Position numbers and translations under genes: made by a program
Source: Microbacterium sp. CBA3102
GTDB taxonomy: Bacteria > Actinomycetota > Actinomycetes > Actinomycetales > Microbacteriaceae
Reading direction: 5' to 3'
Assembly (NCBI RefSeq): GCF_007954505.1
Contig: NZ_CP042412.1
Location: forward strand, 3,658,001-3,722,000
DNA length: 64,000 bases
The notes under the pieces: generated by a model
The model's input: the letters and a program-made list of their open reading frames with translations, nothing else
Database searches by the model: none
Told to the model about the DNA's origin: nothing
Part shown: positions 43,456 to 51,943 of the stretch, piece after piece
Layout of the letters: every line of letters begins with the position of its first letter
Numbering within the stretch: the first letter of the stretch is position 1

Positions 43456-44388
43456 TCAGCCGATGATGCGGGCGCCCGGAACCGGGCCGTGCACGTGCAG
43501 GGGATCGAATCCGGACGCCCGCAGAGCGGACTGCACGTCTTGGGCCGTCTCCGGATCGGGGCACAGGAGCGCCACGGTCGGCCCCGAGCCGGACACGATG
43601 CCTTGCAATGCTCCGGCGGCGACCCCCTGCGCGATCGTGTCGGCGAGATCGGGACGCTCGGAGAGGGCTGCGGGCTGCAGATCGTTCTCGAGACAGGCGG
43701 CGAGCTGCCCCGGGTCGCCCGACCGGAGCGCCTGCAGGACCGGGATCGGCACGTCGAGCGACAGCGGCGGATCATCGGCGAGCGCGCCCTCCTCCTCGCG
43801 CAACTGGTCGAGGCGCCCGTAGACGACGGGCGTCGACAAGCCCTCCTCACTGGGCACCAGGATCCAGTCGAAGCGTCCGCGGGCGAGTGCCGGGTTCAAC
43901 TGGTCGCCGCGCCCGGTTCCGACCGCGGTGCCGCCGTGCAGGGCGAACGGCACATCCGCGCCGAGACGGGCGGCGAGGTCGTGCAGCCGTGCCTGTGACA
44001 ACCCCGTTCCCCACAGCGCATCGCAGGCGACTAGGGCGGCAGCGGCATCCGCCGAGCCTCCGCCCATGCCGCCGGCGACCGGCACGCTCTTGCGGATCTC
44101 GAGGGCGACGCCGCCTCGATGATCCACGGCGACGGCGAGGAGCTTGGCCGCGCGCATCGCCAAGTTGCGGTCGTCCAGCGGAACCGAGTCGACATCCTCC
44201 ACCCCGGAGACGGTGACCGAGAACTCGTCAGCGGGGCGCGCGATGACGTCTTCGTAGAGGGACACCGCCTGGAAGACCGTCGCCAGCGCGTGATACCCGT
44301 CGTCGTGCCGACCGCCGACCCCGAGGAAGACATTGATCTTGCCCGGTGCGCGTACGTGCACGGAGTCGGTGGACGCGGCGAGGCTCAT
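43456..44388 (-). CDS. ispE: 4-diphosphocytidyl-2-C-methyl-D-erythritol kinase
   Basis: 310-aa GHMP kinase of the MEP isoprenoid pathway. Motifs: VRAPGKINVFLGVGGRHDDGYH at the N-terminus with the catalytic Lys, ATP loop PVAGGMGGGSADAAAAL, and the C-terminal GIVSGSGPTVALL. ATG 44388 lies 7 nt after an aldo/keto reductase gene; in most actinobacteria ispE directly follows rsmA, so that gene is an insertion into the block. The C-terminus is full length. Confidence 0.95.
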   Translation of the reverse strand: MSLAASTDSVHVRAPGKINVFLGVGGRHDDGYHALATVFQAVSLYEDVIARPADEFSVTVSGVEDVDSVPLDDRNLAMRAAKLLAVAVDHRGGVALEIRKSVPVAGGMGGGSADAAAALVACDALWGTGLSQARLHDLAARLGADVPFALHGGTAVGTGRGDQLNPALARGRFDWILVPSEEGLSTPVVYGRLDQLREEEGALADDPPLSLDVPIPVLQALRSGDPGQLAACLENDLQPAALSERPDLADTIAQGVAAGALQGIVSGSGPTVALLCPDPETAQDVQSALRASGFDPLHVHGPVPGARIIG

Positions 44389-44395
44389 GAGCGGA

Positions 44396-45463
44396 TCACA
44401 GTTCCGAGGACTTCGCCCACAGATTCACGTCGATCGCGCCGGCCAGCTCGTCGATGCGGGCGAGCTCCTCCGTCTGGAAGGCGGGTCCGTTCACCGCGGC
44501 GATGTTCTCGTCGAGCTGTTCGGGACGCGAGGCGCCGATCAGGGCGGAAGCCACGACGGGGTTGCGCAGCGTCCACTGCAGCGCGAGCTGGGCGAGGGAC
44601 TGACCACGCCCCTGCGCGACCTCGTTCAGCGCTCGCAGCGTCTGCACGGCCTCGTCGGTGAGGTGCCCGTCCGGCAGCGAACCGCGCTTCTGCGCACGCT
44701 CCGCCGTGCCGTCCCCCAGGTACTTGTCGGTCAACAGCCCCTGTGCCAGCGGCGTGAAGGCGATCGCACCCAGGCCCGACTGCTCGAGGGTGTCGGTCAG
44801 GCCGTCTTCCACCCAGCGGTTGAGGATCGAGTACGCGGGCTGGTGGATGACCAGCGGCGTGCCGAGGTCCTTCGCGACCGCGACGGCCTCGGCCGTGCGC
44901 TCAGCACTGTAGGACGAAATGCCCACGTAGAGCGCCTTGCCCTGACGCACGAGGGTGTCGAGCGCCCCGATCGTCTCGGCGATCGGGGTGACCGGGTCGA
45001 CCCGGTGCGAGTAGAAGATGTCGACGTAGTCGAGGCCCATGCGGGTCAGCGACTGCTCGGCGCTGGCGAGGATGTACTTGCGGCTCGCGAAGTCGCCGTA
45101 GGGGCCGGGCCACATATCCCAGCCGGCCTTCGACGAGATGATCAGCTCGTCGCGGTACGGACGGAAGTCCTCCGCGAAGATGCGACCGAAGTTCTTCTCG
45201 GCCGAGCCGTAGGGCGGGCCGTAGTTGTTCGCCAGATCGAAGTGCGTGATGCCGCGGTCGAACGCGTGGCGCAGCAGTGCGCGTTGGTTGTCGAGCGGGA
45301 TGTTGTCACCGAAGTTCCACCACAGCCCGAGCGAGATCGGGGGCAGATACAGGCCGGACGTGCCGACCTGGCGGTAGGCGAACTGCTGATAGCGGCTCTC
45401 GTCCGCGGCATACGGACGGTGCAGCTCGGGGACATCGGGGCGGAAGCGGGGGGAGTCGGTCAC
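44396..45463 (-). CDS. Aldo/keto reductase, YghZ/glyceraldehyde-3-phosphate reductase type
   Basis: 355-aa NADPH-dependent reductase. Opening YRQVGTSGLYLPPISLGLWWNFG, catalytic Asp/Tyr in HFDLANNYGPPYGSAE, Lys in IISSKAGWDMWPGPYGD, His in DIFYSHRVDP. The WPGPYGD segment is characteristic of the YghZ/GPR branch (detoxifies aldehydes such as methylglyoxal or L-glyceraldehyde-3-phosphate). GTG 45463 overlaps the rsmA stop by 4 nt. It is translationally inserted between rsmA and ispE. Confidence 0.9.
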   Translation of the reverse strand: MTDSPRFRPDVPELHRPYAADESRYQQFAYRQVGTSGLYLPPISLGLWWNFGDNIPLDNQRALLRHAFDRGITHFDLANNYGPPYGSAEKNFGRIFAEDFRPYRDELIISSKAGWDMWPGPYGDFASRKYILASAEQSLTRMGLDYVDIFYSHRVDPVTPIAETIGALDTLVRQGKALYVGISSYSAERTAEAVAVAKDLGTPLVIHQPAYSILNRWVEDGLTDTLEQSGLGAIAFTPLAQGLLTDKYLGDGTAERAQKRGSLPDGHLTDEAVQTLRALNEVAQGRGQSLAQLALQWTLRNPVVASALIGASRPEQLDENIAAVNGPAFQTEELARIDELAGAIDVNLWAKSSEL

Positions 45464-46350
45464 GGTGCCAGATTACTGGGTGAGGCGACGTCGTCGTCGA
45501 GGACATCGGACGCCGCCTGCTGCGCGATCCGGTGGTAGTCCTCGACGGTGAGGTCTTCGCCCCGCGCCGTCGGTGCGACACCGGCGGCGATCAACACGTC
45601 GGACGCCGCTGCGGAGCTGCCGAAGATCCCCGACAGAGCCTGGCGGAGCATCTTGCGGCGCTGATTGAATGCCGCATCGACGATCCGGAACGTGCGGCGA
45701 CGCTCCTCCTCGGTCCCCCGCTCCCCTTCGGAACGGTCGAAGCCGACGAGCAGACTGTCGACGTTCGGCACCGGCCAGAACACCTGGCGGGAGACGGTGC
45801 CGGAGAGCTTCCACTCGCCGTACCAGGCGGCCTTGACGCTGGGCGACCCGTAGATCTTGGAGCCCGGCTCGGCGGCGAGCCTCTCGGCGACCTCGGCCTG
45901 GACCATCACCACGCCGCGTTGCAGGTAGGGGAAACTCTCGAGGAAGTGCAGCAGCACCGGCACCGACACGTTGTACGGGAGGTTCGCGACCAGCACGGTC
46001 GGCTCTCCGGGCAGTTCGGTGATGCGCAGGGCGTCGGCGTCCACGACCGTGAGCCGCTCGGCCTCCACGCCGTGCGCGGCGGCGGTCTCGGCGAGTCGCG
46101 CGGCGAGGCGATGATCGATCTCGACTGCGGTGACCGAAGCCCCGGTCTCCAGGATCGCCAGCGTGAGCGAGCCGAGTCCGGGGCCGACCTCGACCACGCG
46201 CTCGCTCGGCTGCACGCGGGCCGCCTGCACGATCTTGCGGACGGTGTTGGCGTCCGTGACGAAGTTCTGGCCGAGCTTCTTCGTCGGAGTGACATCGAGC
46301 TCAGCGGCGAGGCGGCGGATCTCGGTGGCGCCGAGCAGGGTGACGGTCAT
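45460..46350 (-). CDS. rsmA: 16S rRNA (adenine(1518)-N(6)/adenine(1519)-N(6))-dimethyltransferase
   Basis: 296-aa KsgA-type methyltransferase that dimethylates two adenines near the 3' end of 16S rRNA in late 30S assembly. Motifs: KKLGQNFVTDANTVRKI, SAM site VEVGPGLGSLTLAIL, VEIDHRLA, DALRI, and catalytic VANLPYNVSVPVLLH. ATG 46350 follows GACAAT by 6 nt (leaderless). Co-translated with the aldo/keto reductase and then ispE. Divergent from an MFS transporter across 54 nt. Confidence 0.96.
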   Translation of the reverse strand: MTVTLLGATEIRRLAAELDVTPTKKLGQNFVTDANTVRKIVQAARVQPSERVVEVGPGLGSLTLAILETGASVTAVEIDHRLAARLAETAAAHGVEAERLTVVDADALRITELPGEPTVLVANLPYNVSVPVLLHFLESFPYLQRGVVMVQAEVAERLAAEPGSKIYGSPSVKAAWYGEWKLSGTVSRQVFWPVPNVDSLLVGFDRSEGERGTEEERRRTFRIVDAAFNQRRKMLRQALSGIFGSSAAASDVLIAAGVAPTARGEDLTVEDYHRIAQQAASDVLDDDVASPSNLAP

Positions 46351-46356
46351 CCTCCC

Positions 46357-46398
46357 ATTGTCCCCCACGCGGCAGATGTCCCCCGCCGTCAGTAGTCT
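46357..46398. promoter_or_regulatory. Overlapping divergent leaderless promoters, rsmA / MFS gene
   Basis: Minus-strand GACAAT (46357-46362) for rsmA and plus-strand TAGTCT (46393-46398) for the MFS gene, each exactly 6 nt from its start codon, in a 54-nt gap. Confidence 0.45.
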
Positions 46399-46404
46399 TC
46401 TCTG

Positions 46405-47664
46405 GTGCCATCACTCGGAGAGATCGTCGCCCCACGTCGCATGGGCCGGGATTTCCGCTGGCTGCTCGCGTCGTCGTGGACCAGCAACGTCGGTGACGGA
46501 GTGGCCCTCGCCGCCGCTCCCCTGCTGATCGCATCCATGACGTCATCGCCCATGCTGGTGGCGACGGGGGCGATCCTGCAGTTCCTCCCGTGGCTGCTCT
46601 TCGGCCTGCACGCGGGGGCGATCGCCGACCGCTTCGACCGTCGCCGCCTGGTCATGCTCGCGAACGCCGCACGCGCGGTGGTCCTCGTCGCGCTGTGCGT
46701 GTTCCTCGTCACGGGCGTCGCGAACATCTGGATCGTGCTCGCCGTCGCCTTCCTGTACGGCACCGCCGAGGTGTTCGTCGACACGACGGGGAGCACCCTC
46801 CTGCCGATGCTCGTGAAGCCCGCCGACCTCGGCATCGGCAATGCCCGCCTGCAGGCCGGCTATCTGGTCGCGAATCAGTTCGCCGGTCCCCCGCTGGGCG
46901 CGTTCCTGTTCGCCGCGGGCATGGCCTGGCCGTTCCTGCTCGAAGCGGTGTGCGTGGCACTCGCGGTCGTCCTCATCTCCCGCATGGCGAAGACGCCCGT
47001 GCCGCCCCGAGACGCCGAGGCCCACTCGCCCGTGCACACCGACATCGCCGAGGGGCTGCGGTGGCTGTGGCGCAATCCCCCGGTGCGGATGCTCGTGCTG
47101 ATCATCCTCGTTTTCAACATCACGTGGGCAGCCCCCTGGGGTGTGCTCGTGCTCTACGCGACGGAACACCTGCAGATGGGCGCGGTCGGGTACGGGGCAC
47201 TCACGACCGCATCGGCGGCGGGCGGGATCCTCGCGACCCTCAGCTTCGGGTGGCTCGAACGGCACGTGTCCTTCGCCACCCTGATGCGCATCGTGCTCTC
47301 GCTCGAAGTGCTCATGCATCTGTCGTTCGCGCTGACCACCACCGGCTGGGTCGCGCTGGTCATCATGTTCTTCTTCGGCGCGTACGCGTTCGTGTGGGCG
47401 ACGATCTCGACCACCGTCCGGCAGCGGCTGGTCCCGGCTGAGCTTCAGGGTCGCGTGGCCTCCGTGAACATGGTCGGAGTCTTCGGCGGCATGATCGTCG
47501 GGCAGGCGCTCGGCGGCGTGATCGCCCAGGTCTGGGGCCTGACCGCCCCGTGGTGGTTCGCGTTCGGCGGCGCGGCACTCACACTGCTGCTGGTGTGGAA
47601 GCCGATCTCGCACATCGTGAGCGCGAAGCCGGTTGCCGATCCCGATCCGATCGACGCCGCCTGA
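46405..47664 (+). CDS. MFS transporter, DHA3-type
   Basis: 419-aa transporter with about 11 to 12 helices. Opening DFRWLLASSWTSNVGDGVALAAAPLL and LHAGAIADRFDRRRLVML (loop 2-3 motif) match the enterobactin-exporter/macrolide-efflux group. GTG 46405 has TAGTCT 6 nt upstream. It is the only plus-strand gene between tatD and rsmA, which are normally adjacent in actinobacteria, so it looks inserted; a palindromic repeat lies right after it. Substrate unknown. Confidence 0.9.
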   Translation: MPSLGEIVAPRRMGRDFRWLLASSWTSNVGDGVALAAAPLLIASMTSSPMLVATGAILQFLPWLLFGLHAGAIADRFDRRRLVMLANAARAVVLVALCVFLVTGVANIWIVLAVAFLYGTAEVFVDTTGSTLLPMLVKPADLGIGNARLQAGYLVANQFAGPPLGAFLFAAGMAWPFLLEAVCVALAVVLISRMAKTPVPPRDAEAHSPVHTDIAEGLRWLWRNPPVRMLVLIILVFNITWAAPWGVLVLYATEHLQMGAVGYGALTTASAAGGILATLSFGWLERHVSFATLMRIVLSLEVLMHLSFALTTTGWVALVIMFFFGAYAFVWATISTTVRQRLVPAELQGRVASVNMVGVFGGMIVGQALGGVIAQVWGLTAPWWFAFGGAALTLLLVWKPISHIVSAKPVADPDPIDAA

Positions 47665-47700
47665 TCCTTCCGCCCCTCGCCGACCGGGTATCCGCTGCGC

Positions 47701-47776
47701 ACTTGTCGGGAGGATGGGCGCTTGTCGGGAGGAATCGCCCTTTTGCTCCGACATATGAGCAAACTCCCGACACGTG
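47701..47776. repeat. Palindromic GTCGGGAG repeat, copy C
   Basis: Boxes GTCGGGAG at 47705 and 47724 (19 nt apart) face CTCCGAC at 47746 and CTCCCGAC at 47764. Same design as copies A and B, with different spacer sequence. It lies between the convergent MFS and tatD genes, 25 nt before the tatD stop, and may also act as a terminator. Confidence 0.85.
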
Positions 47777-47800
47777 TACTGCGAAGCCGGTGGAACAGCT

Positions 47801-48676
47801 TCAGACGAACGAACCGTAGATCCTGAGCGTGTTCTCGGCGAGCTGGGCACACAGCTCATCCACGTCCACACCGAGCTCGGCCGCCATGAAACGCACCGTG
47901 ATCGGGACGAGGTAGGGCGCGTTCGGTCGGCCCCGCAGTGGCACGGGGGTGAGGAACGGCGCATCCGTCTCGACCAGGAGGCGATCGAGGGGCGTGACCT
48001 TCAGCGCGTCGCGCAGGTTCTGGGCGTTCTTGAACGTGACGTTGCCCGCGAACGACAGGTGGTAGCCGGCGTCCGCGCAGATGCGCGCCATCGCGTCATC
48101 TCCCGAGAAGCAGTGGAAGACCGTCCGCTCCGGAGCACCGACACGGGCGAGGGTCTCCAGCACCGCGTCGTGCGCATCCCGATCGTGGATCTGCATGGCG
48201 ATGCCGTGCTTCTTCGCGAGATCGATGTGCGCCTCGAACGACTCGAACTGCGGAGCCCGTCGCTCCGGCTCCGTGCGGAAGAAATCGAGCCCGGTCTCGC
48301 CGATCGCGCGGGTGCGCGGATGCGCGGCGAGTTCGTCGATCACCGCGATCGCCTCGTCGAGACGCCCCTCCTCCGCATACGTCGGCGCGTCGTTCGGATG
48401 GATCGCGACCGCAGCCAGGACTCGCGGATCGGCGGCCGCGGCCTCGACGGCCCACCGCGAGGACTCGATGTCGCCGGAGGCCTGCACGACACCGGCGATG
48501 CCCACCGCCGCCGCCCGATCGAGCTGCTCGGTCAGCGACAGCGGCTCGTCGCCGTCGACAATCTCCAGGTGCGCATGGTTGTCGTACACCGGAACCGTCA
48601 GCGGCTCGGGGGCGGCCGGGTACTTCAGATCCTTGCGTCCGTCGCCCGAGCGCTCGCGCACATAGGTGTCCGCCAT
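47801..48676 (-). CDS. TatD family hydrolase
   Basis: 291-aa metal-dependent DNase-type hydrolase. Metal ligands: VYDNHAHLEI, GETGLDFFRTE, MQIHDRDAH, VFHCFSG, VETDAPFLTPVPLRGRPN. A 25-residue N-terminal extension precedes the TIM barrel. ATG 48676 is 14 nt after metG, a classic operon pair. It carries no twin-arginine signal; despite the name, family members are cytoplasmic nucleases. Confidence 0.94.
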   Translation of the reverse strand: MADTYVRERSGDGRKDLKYPAAPEPLTVPVYDNHAHLEIVDGDEPLSLTEQLDRAAAVGIAGVVQASGDIESSRWAVEAAAADPRVLAAVAIHPNDAPTYAEEGRLDEAIAVIDELAAHPRTRAIGETGLDFFRTEPERRAPQFESFEAHIDLAKKHGIAMQIHDRDAHDAVLETLARVGAPERTVFHCFSGDDAMARICADAGYHLSFAGNVTFKNAQNLRDALKVTPLDRLLVETDAPFLTPVPLRGRPNAPYLVPITVRFMAAELGVDVDELCAQLAENTLRIYGSFV

Positions 48677-48690
48677 CTCGTCCGACCGGC

Positions 48691-50268
48691 TCAGGCCGTG
48701 GACTCCACCCGCGGGAACAGCGGTGCGAGGCCGTTGACGCTGGTCCCGGGGCGCAGCACGCCCCAGGCTCCGGCCTCGCGGATCGGCTGATCCTGCAGAC
48801 GGCCCAGGGTCTCCGCAGCACCGAGCGCGATCCAGAGCTTCTCGGTCGACTGCGGCATCACGGGCGACAGCAGCACGGCGAGTGCGCGCAGCCCCTCCGC
48901 GCAGGTGTAGAGCACCGTGCCCAGGCGCGCGCGCTGGTCCTCGTCGCGGGCCAGCGCCCACGGCTCGTTCTCGGTGATGTAGCCGTTGAGGGCGTCGACG
49001 ATCGTCCAGATCGCGGCGATGGCCTCGTCGATGCGGAACTGCGTGACCGCCGCATCCGCGTTCGCCGCCGCCTCCGCGACGATCTTCTGGATGGCGAGGT
49101 CCTTCTCGGTGTAGTCGGCCGCCGGCGGCACGATGCCCTCGAAGTACTTCTCGATCATCGCCGTCGTACGCGAAGCCAGGTTGCCGAAGCCGTTGGCGAG
49201 CTCAGCCTGGTAGCGGGCGGACAGGTCTTCCCACGAGAAGGACCCGTCCTGTCCGAAGGCGATCGCGGAGAGGAAGTAGAAGCGGTAGGCGTCGGACCCG
49301 AAGACATCGGTGATCTCGGTCGGCGCGATGCCGGTCAGCTTCGACTTCGACATCTTCTCGCCGCCGACCAGCAGCCAGCCGTGCGCGAAGACGCCCTGCG
49401 GCACCTCGAGACCGGCCGCCATCAGCAGAGCCGGCCAGATGACGGCGTGGAAGCGCAGGATGTCCTTGCCGACCACGTGGTAGGCGGGCCAGCGACGCTC
49501 GAAGGTCTCTTCATCGGAGCCGTAGCCGACGGCCGTGGCGTAGTTCAGGAGCGCATCGACCCACACGTAGATGACGTGCGACTCGTCCCACGGGAGCGGG
49601 ATGCCCCAGTCGAAGGTCGACCGCGAGATCGACAGGTCTTTGAGGCCCTGGCTCACGAACGACACCACCTCGTTGCGCGCCGAGTCCGGGCGCACGAAGT
49701 CGGGTCGCGTCTTGTAGAGCTCGAGCAGCCGGTCCTGGAACTCGCTGAGCTTGAAGAAGTAGTTCTTCTCCTGCAGCAGCTCCAGCGGCTTCGAGTGGAT
49801 GGCGCACACCTTCAGGCCCTCGAAGGGACCGGTGCCGTCGACGATCTCCGACTCGGGCTTGAACTCCTCGCAGCCCACGCAGTAGAGAGCCTCGTACTCG
49901 CCCGCATAGATGTAGCCGCGGTCGTACAGGCGCTGGAAGAACGTCTGCACGTTCGTCTCGTGGCGCTCCTGGGTGGTGCGGATGAAGTCGTCGTTGGCGA
50001 CGTCGAGCGTCGTCAGCAGCGGGAACCAGCTCTCGCTGACGAGCTTGTCGACCCACTCCTGCGGCGTGACGTTGTTCGCCGCGGCCGCCCGCAGCATCTT
50101 CTGGCCGTGCTCGTCGGTGCCCGTGAGCATCCAGGTGTCGTCGCCCGCCTGGCGGTGCCACCGTGCGAGCGTGTCGACGGCCACCGTCGTGTACCCGTGG
50201 CCGATGTGGGGCACGTCGGACGGGTAGTAGATGGGTGTGGTGATGTAGAACGATTCGCCTGCGGGCAT
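48691..50268 (-). CDS. metG: Methionine--tRNA ligase
   Basis: 525-aa class I synthetase. HIGH motif in YPSDVPHIGHGYTTVAVD, zinc-knuckle region YCVGCEEF, KMSKS motif EKMSKSKLTG, and an anticodon-binding helical domain; no C-terminal tRNA-binding extension. ATG 50268 follows TAGAAT by 6 nt, so it is probably leaderless. Heads the metG-tatD operon. Confidence 0.97.
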   Translation of the reverse strand: MPAGESFYITTPIYYPSDVPHIGHGYTTVAVDTLARWHRQAGDDTWMLTGTDEHGQKMLRAAAANNVTPQEWVDKLVSESWFPLLTTLDVANDDFIRTTQERHETNVQTFFQRLYDRGYIYAGEYEALYCVGCEEFKPESEIVDGTGPFEGLKVCAIHSKPLELLQEKNYFFKLSEFQDRLLELYKTRPDFVRPDSARNEVVSFVSQGLKDLSISRSTFDWGIPLPWDESHVIYVWVDALLNYATAVGYGSDEETFERRWPAYHVVGKDILRFHAVIWPALLMAAGLEVPQGVFAHGWLLVGGEKMSKSKLTGIAPTEITDVFGSDAYRFYFLSAIAFGQDGSFSWEDLSARYQAELANGFGNLASRTTAMIEKYFEGIVPPAADYTEKDLAIQKIVAEAAANADAAVTQFRIDEAIAAIWTIVDALNGYITENEPWALARDEDQRARLGTVLYTCAEGLRALAVLLSPVMPQSTEKLWIALGAAETLGRLQDQPIREAGAWGVLRPGTSVNGLAPLFPRVESTA

Positions 50269-50332
50269 GGAGCAATTCTAGGTGGGATGCGGGGCGTGGT
50301 TACGCCGTGTGGGCGGCGGTCGCATCCCGCGC

Positions 50333-51874
50333 TCAGGCCACCGAGACGTCGATGCGATGCCAACCCTGTGCGCCGTCGGGGGCGGGAGCCGCAGGATCGG
50401 ATGTCTGCGTCTCGCCGTCGACGTTGAGCGCCCGGCACTCGATGGTGTGCGTGCCGCTCTCCGCGACCCAGTCGAGGCTCCACTGCACCCACGTGTCGGC
50501 CGAGATCGCGGTCGCGAGCTCGGCCGCGCGCCACGGCCCGTCGTCGATACGCACCTCCACTCCCGCGATGCCGACGTGCTGCTGCCAGGCCATCCCCGCG
50601 ATGACCGCATCCCCCGCGGTGACCTGCTGCCCCCGGCGAGGGACGTCGATGCGCGACTGCAGCTTGATGGGTCCGCGCTCGGACCATCCGCGTGTCGTCC
50701 AATAGGCGGTGGCGCGGTCGAACCGCGTCACCTCCAGTTGCGTGACCCACTTCGTGGCGGACACGTAGCCGTAGAGCCCCGGCACCACCATCCGCACCGG
50801 GAAGCCGTGTTCGATCGGCAGCGGCTCGCCGTTCATCCCGATCGCGAGCAGCGCATCGCGGTCGTCGGTGAGGGCCTCGATCGGTGTGGACGCCGTGAAC
50901 CCGTCGGCCGAGGTCGAGAGCACCATGTCCGCATCGGCGTCGACGCCCGCGCGCGCGAGCAGATCCCGCACGGGGAGCCCGAGCCAGCGCGCATTGCCGA
51001 TCAGGGATCCGCCGACCTCGTTCGACACGCACGCGAGCGTGACGTCGGACTCCTGCATCGGCATCGCGAGCAACTCGCCCCAGGTGATCTCCATCTCGCG
51101 CTCGACCATCCCGTGGATGCGCAGCGACCAGTCGGCCGGGTCCACCCGCGGCACGATGAGCGCGGTGTCGATGCGGTAGAAGTCCGCGTTCGGAGTGACG
51201 ACAGGGGCGAGGCCGGGGATACCCAGCTCGGCACCGGCGGGAACCGCCGCTGCTGCGCGTGCCGCCGAGGGCAGCCGCAGCGCGTCGCGGACCGCTTCGA
51301 TCGATCGGCTCGCGCCGCGCGCGACGTTGCCGACGATGAGCGCGACGGCACCCGCCGCGGCGACACCCGCGGTCCACCGCAGGAATCGTCTCCGGTCCTC
51401 GTCGTCGGGTCCGAGCCCTGCGACCGGACGCAGTCGGGCGATCAGGAGGCGCAGGACGACCACGGCGACGAGACCGGCGACCAGCCCGGGCAGCCAGGCG
51501 AACGGCCCCGCGCCGGGGCGAACCATCGCCGCGACGACGGCGAGAGCGCCGAGCGCTCCCAGGACCACGGCACCGACACCGGACCGTCGTCGCTCCAGGA
51601 TTCCCGCGACAGCGGCGACGACCACGAGCACCACGGCGATGCCCCCGATCAGGGCCGCCTTGTCACCGGTGCCGAACAGCGCGATGGCGGTGTCCTTCGC
51701 CCAGCTCGGAGCGAGGTCGATGAGCCCGCTCCCGATCACGGCGAACGGGCTCGCGCTCGGCTCCACCACCGCGGCGACGAGTTCCGCCAGGCCGACGGCG
51801 AGGAACGATGCGCTCAACCCCGCTGCGGCGGCGCGGAACGTGTCCTCCCTCGTCGCACGCGTCGGGTTCGTCAT
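50333..51874 (-). CDS. Molybdopterin-dependent oxidoreductase, membrane-anchored sulfite-oxidase type
   Basis: 513-aa protein. Residues 1-150 hold four to five helices. RRRFLRW at 161-167, a twin-arginine motif, precedes a last helix (165-183). The remainder is an extracytoplasmic SUOX-fold domain with the Moco-ligand cysteine Cys282 in TLACVSNEVGG, and a C-terminal dimerisation domain (GIAGVEVRIDDGPWRAA). ATG 51874 follows TACCCT by 6 nt. Actinobacterial homologues are known to use Sec for the first helices and Tat for the last. Substrate unknown. Confidence 0.9.
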   Translation of the reverse strand: MTNPTRATREDTFRAAAAGLSASFLAVGLAELVAAVVEPSASPFAVIGSGLIDLAPSWAKDTAIALFGTGDKAALIGGIAVVLVVVAAVAGILERRRSGVGAVVLGALGALAVVAAMVRPGAGPFAWLPGLVAGLVAVVVLRLLIARLRPVAGLGPDDEDRRRFLRWTAGVAAAGAVALIVGNVARGASRSIEAVRDALRLPSAARAAAAVPAGAELGIPGLAPVVTPNADFYRIDTALIVPRVDPADWSLRIHGMVEREMEITWGELLAMPMQESDVTLACVSNEVGGSLIGNARWLGLPVRDLLARAGVDADADMVLSTSADGFTASTPIEALTDDRDALLAIGMNGEPLPIEHGFPVRMVVPGLYGYVSATKWVTQLEVTRFDRATAYWTTRGWSERGPIKLQSRIDVPRRGQQVTAGDAVIAGMAWQQHVGIAGVEVRIDDGPWRAAELATAISADTWVQWSLDWVAESGTHTIECRALNVDGETQTSDPAAPAPDGAQGWHRIDVSVA

Positions 51875-51943
51875 GACCTGAGGGTAACGCGGCGGACGTT
51901 CCCGGATTCCCCGCAATTCTTACGAACCGCAGTCGTGGCGATC

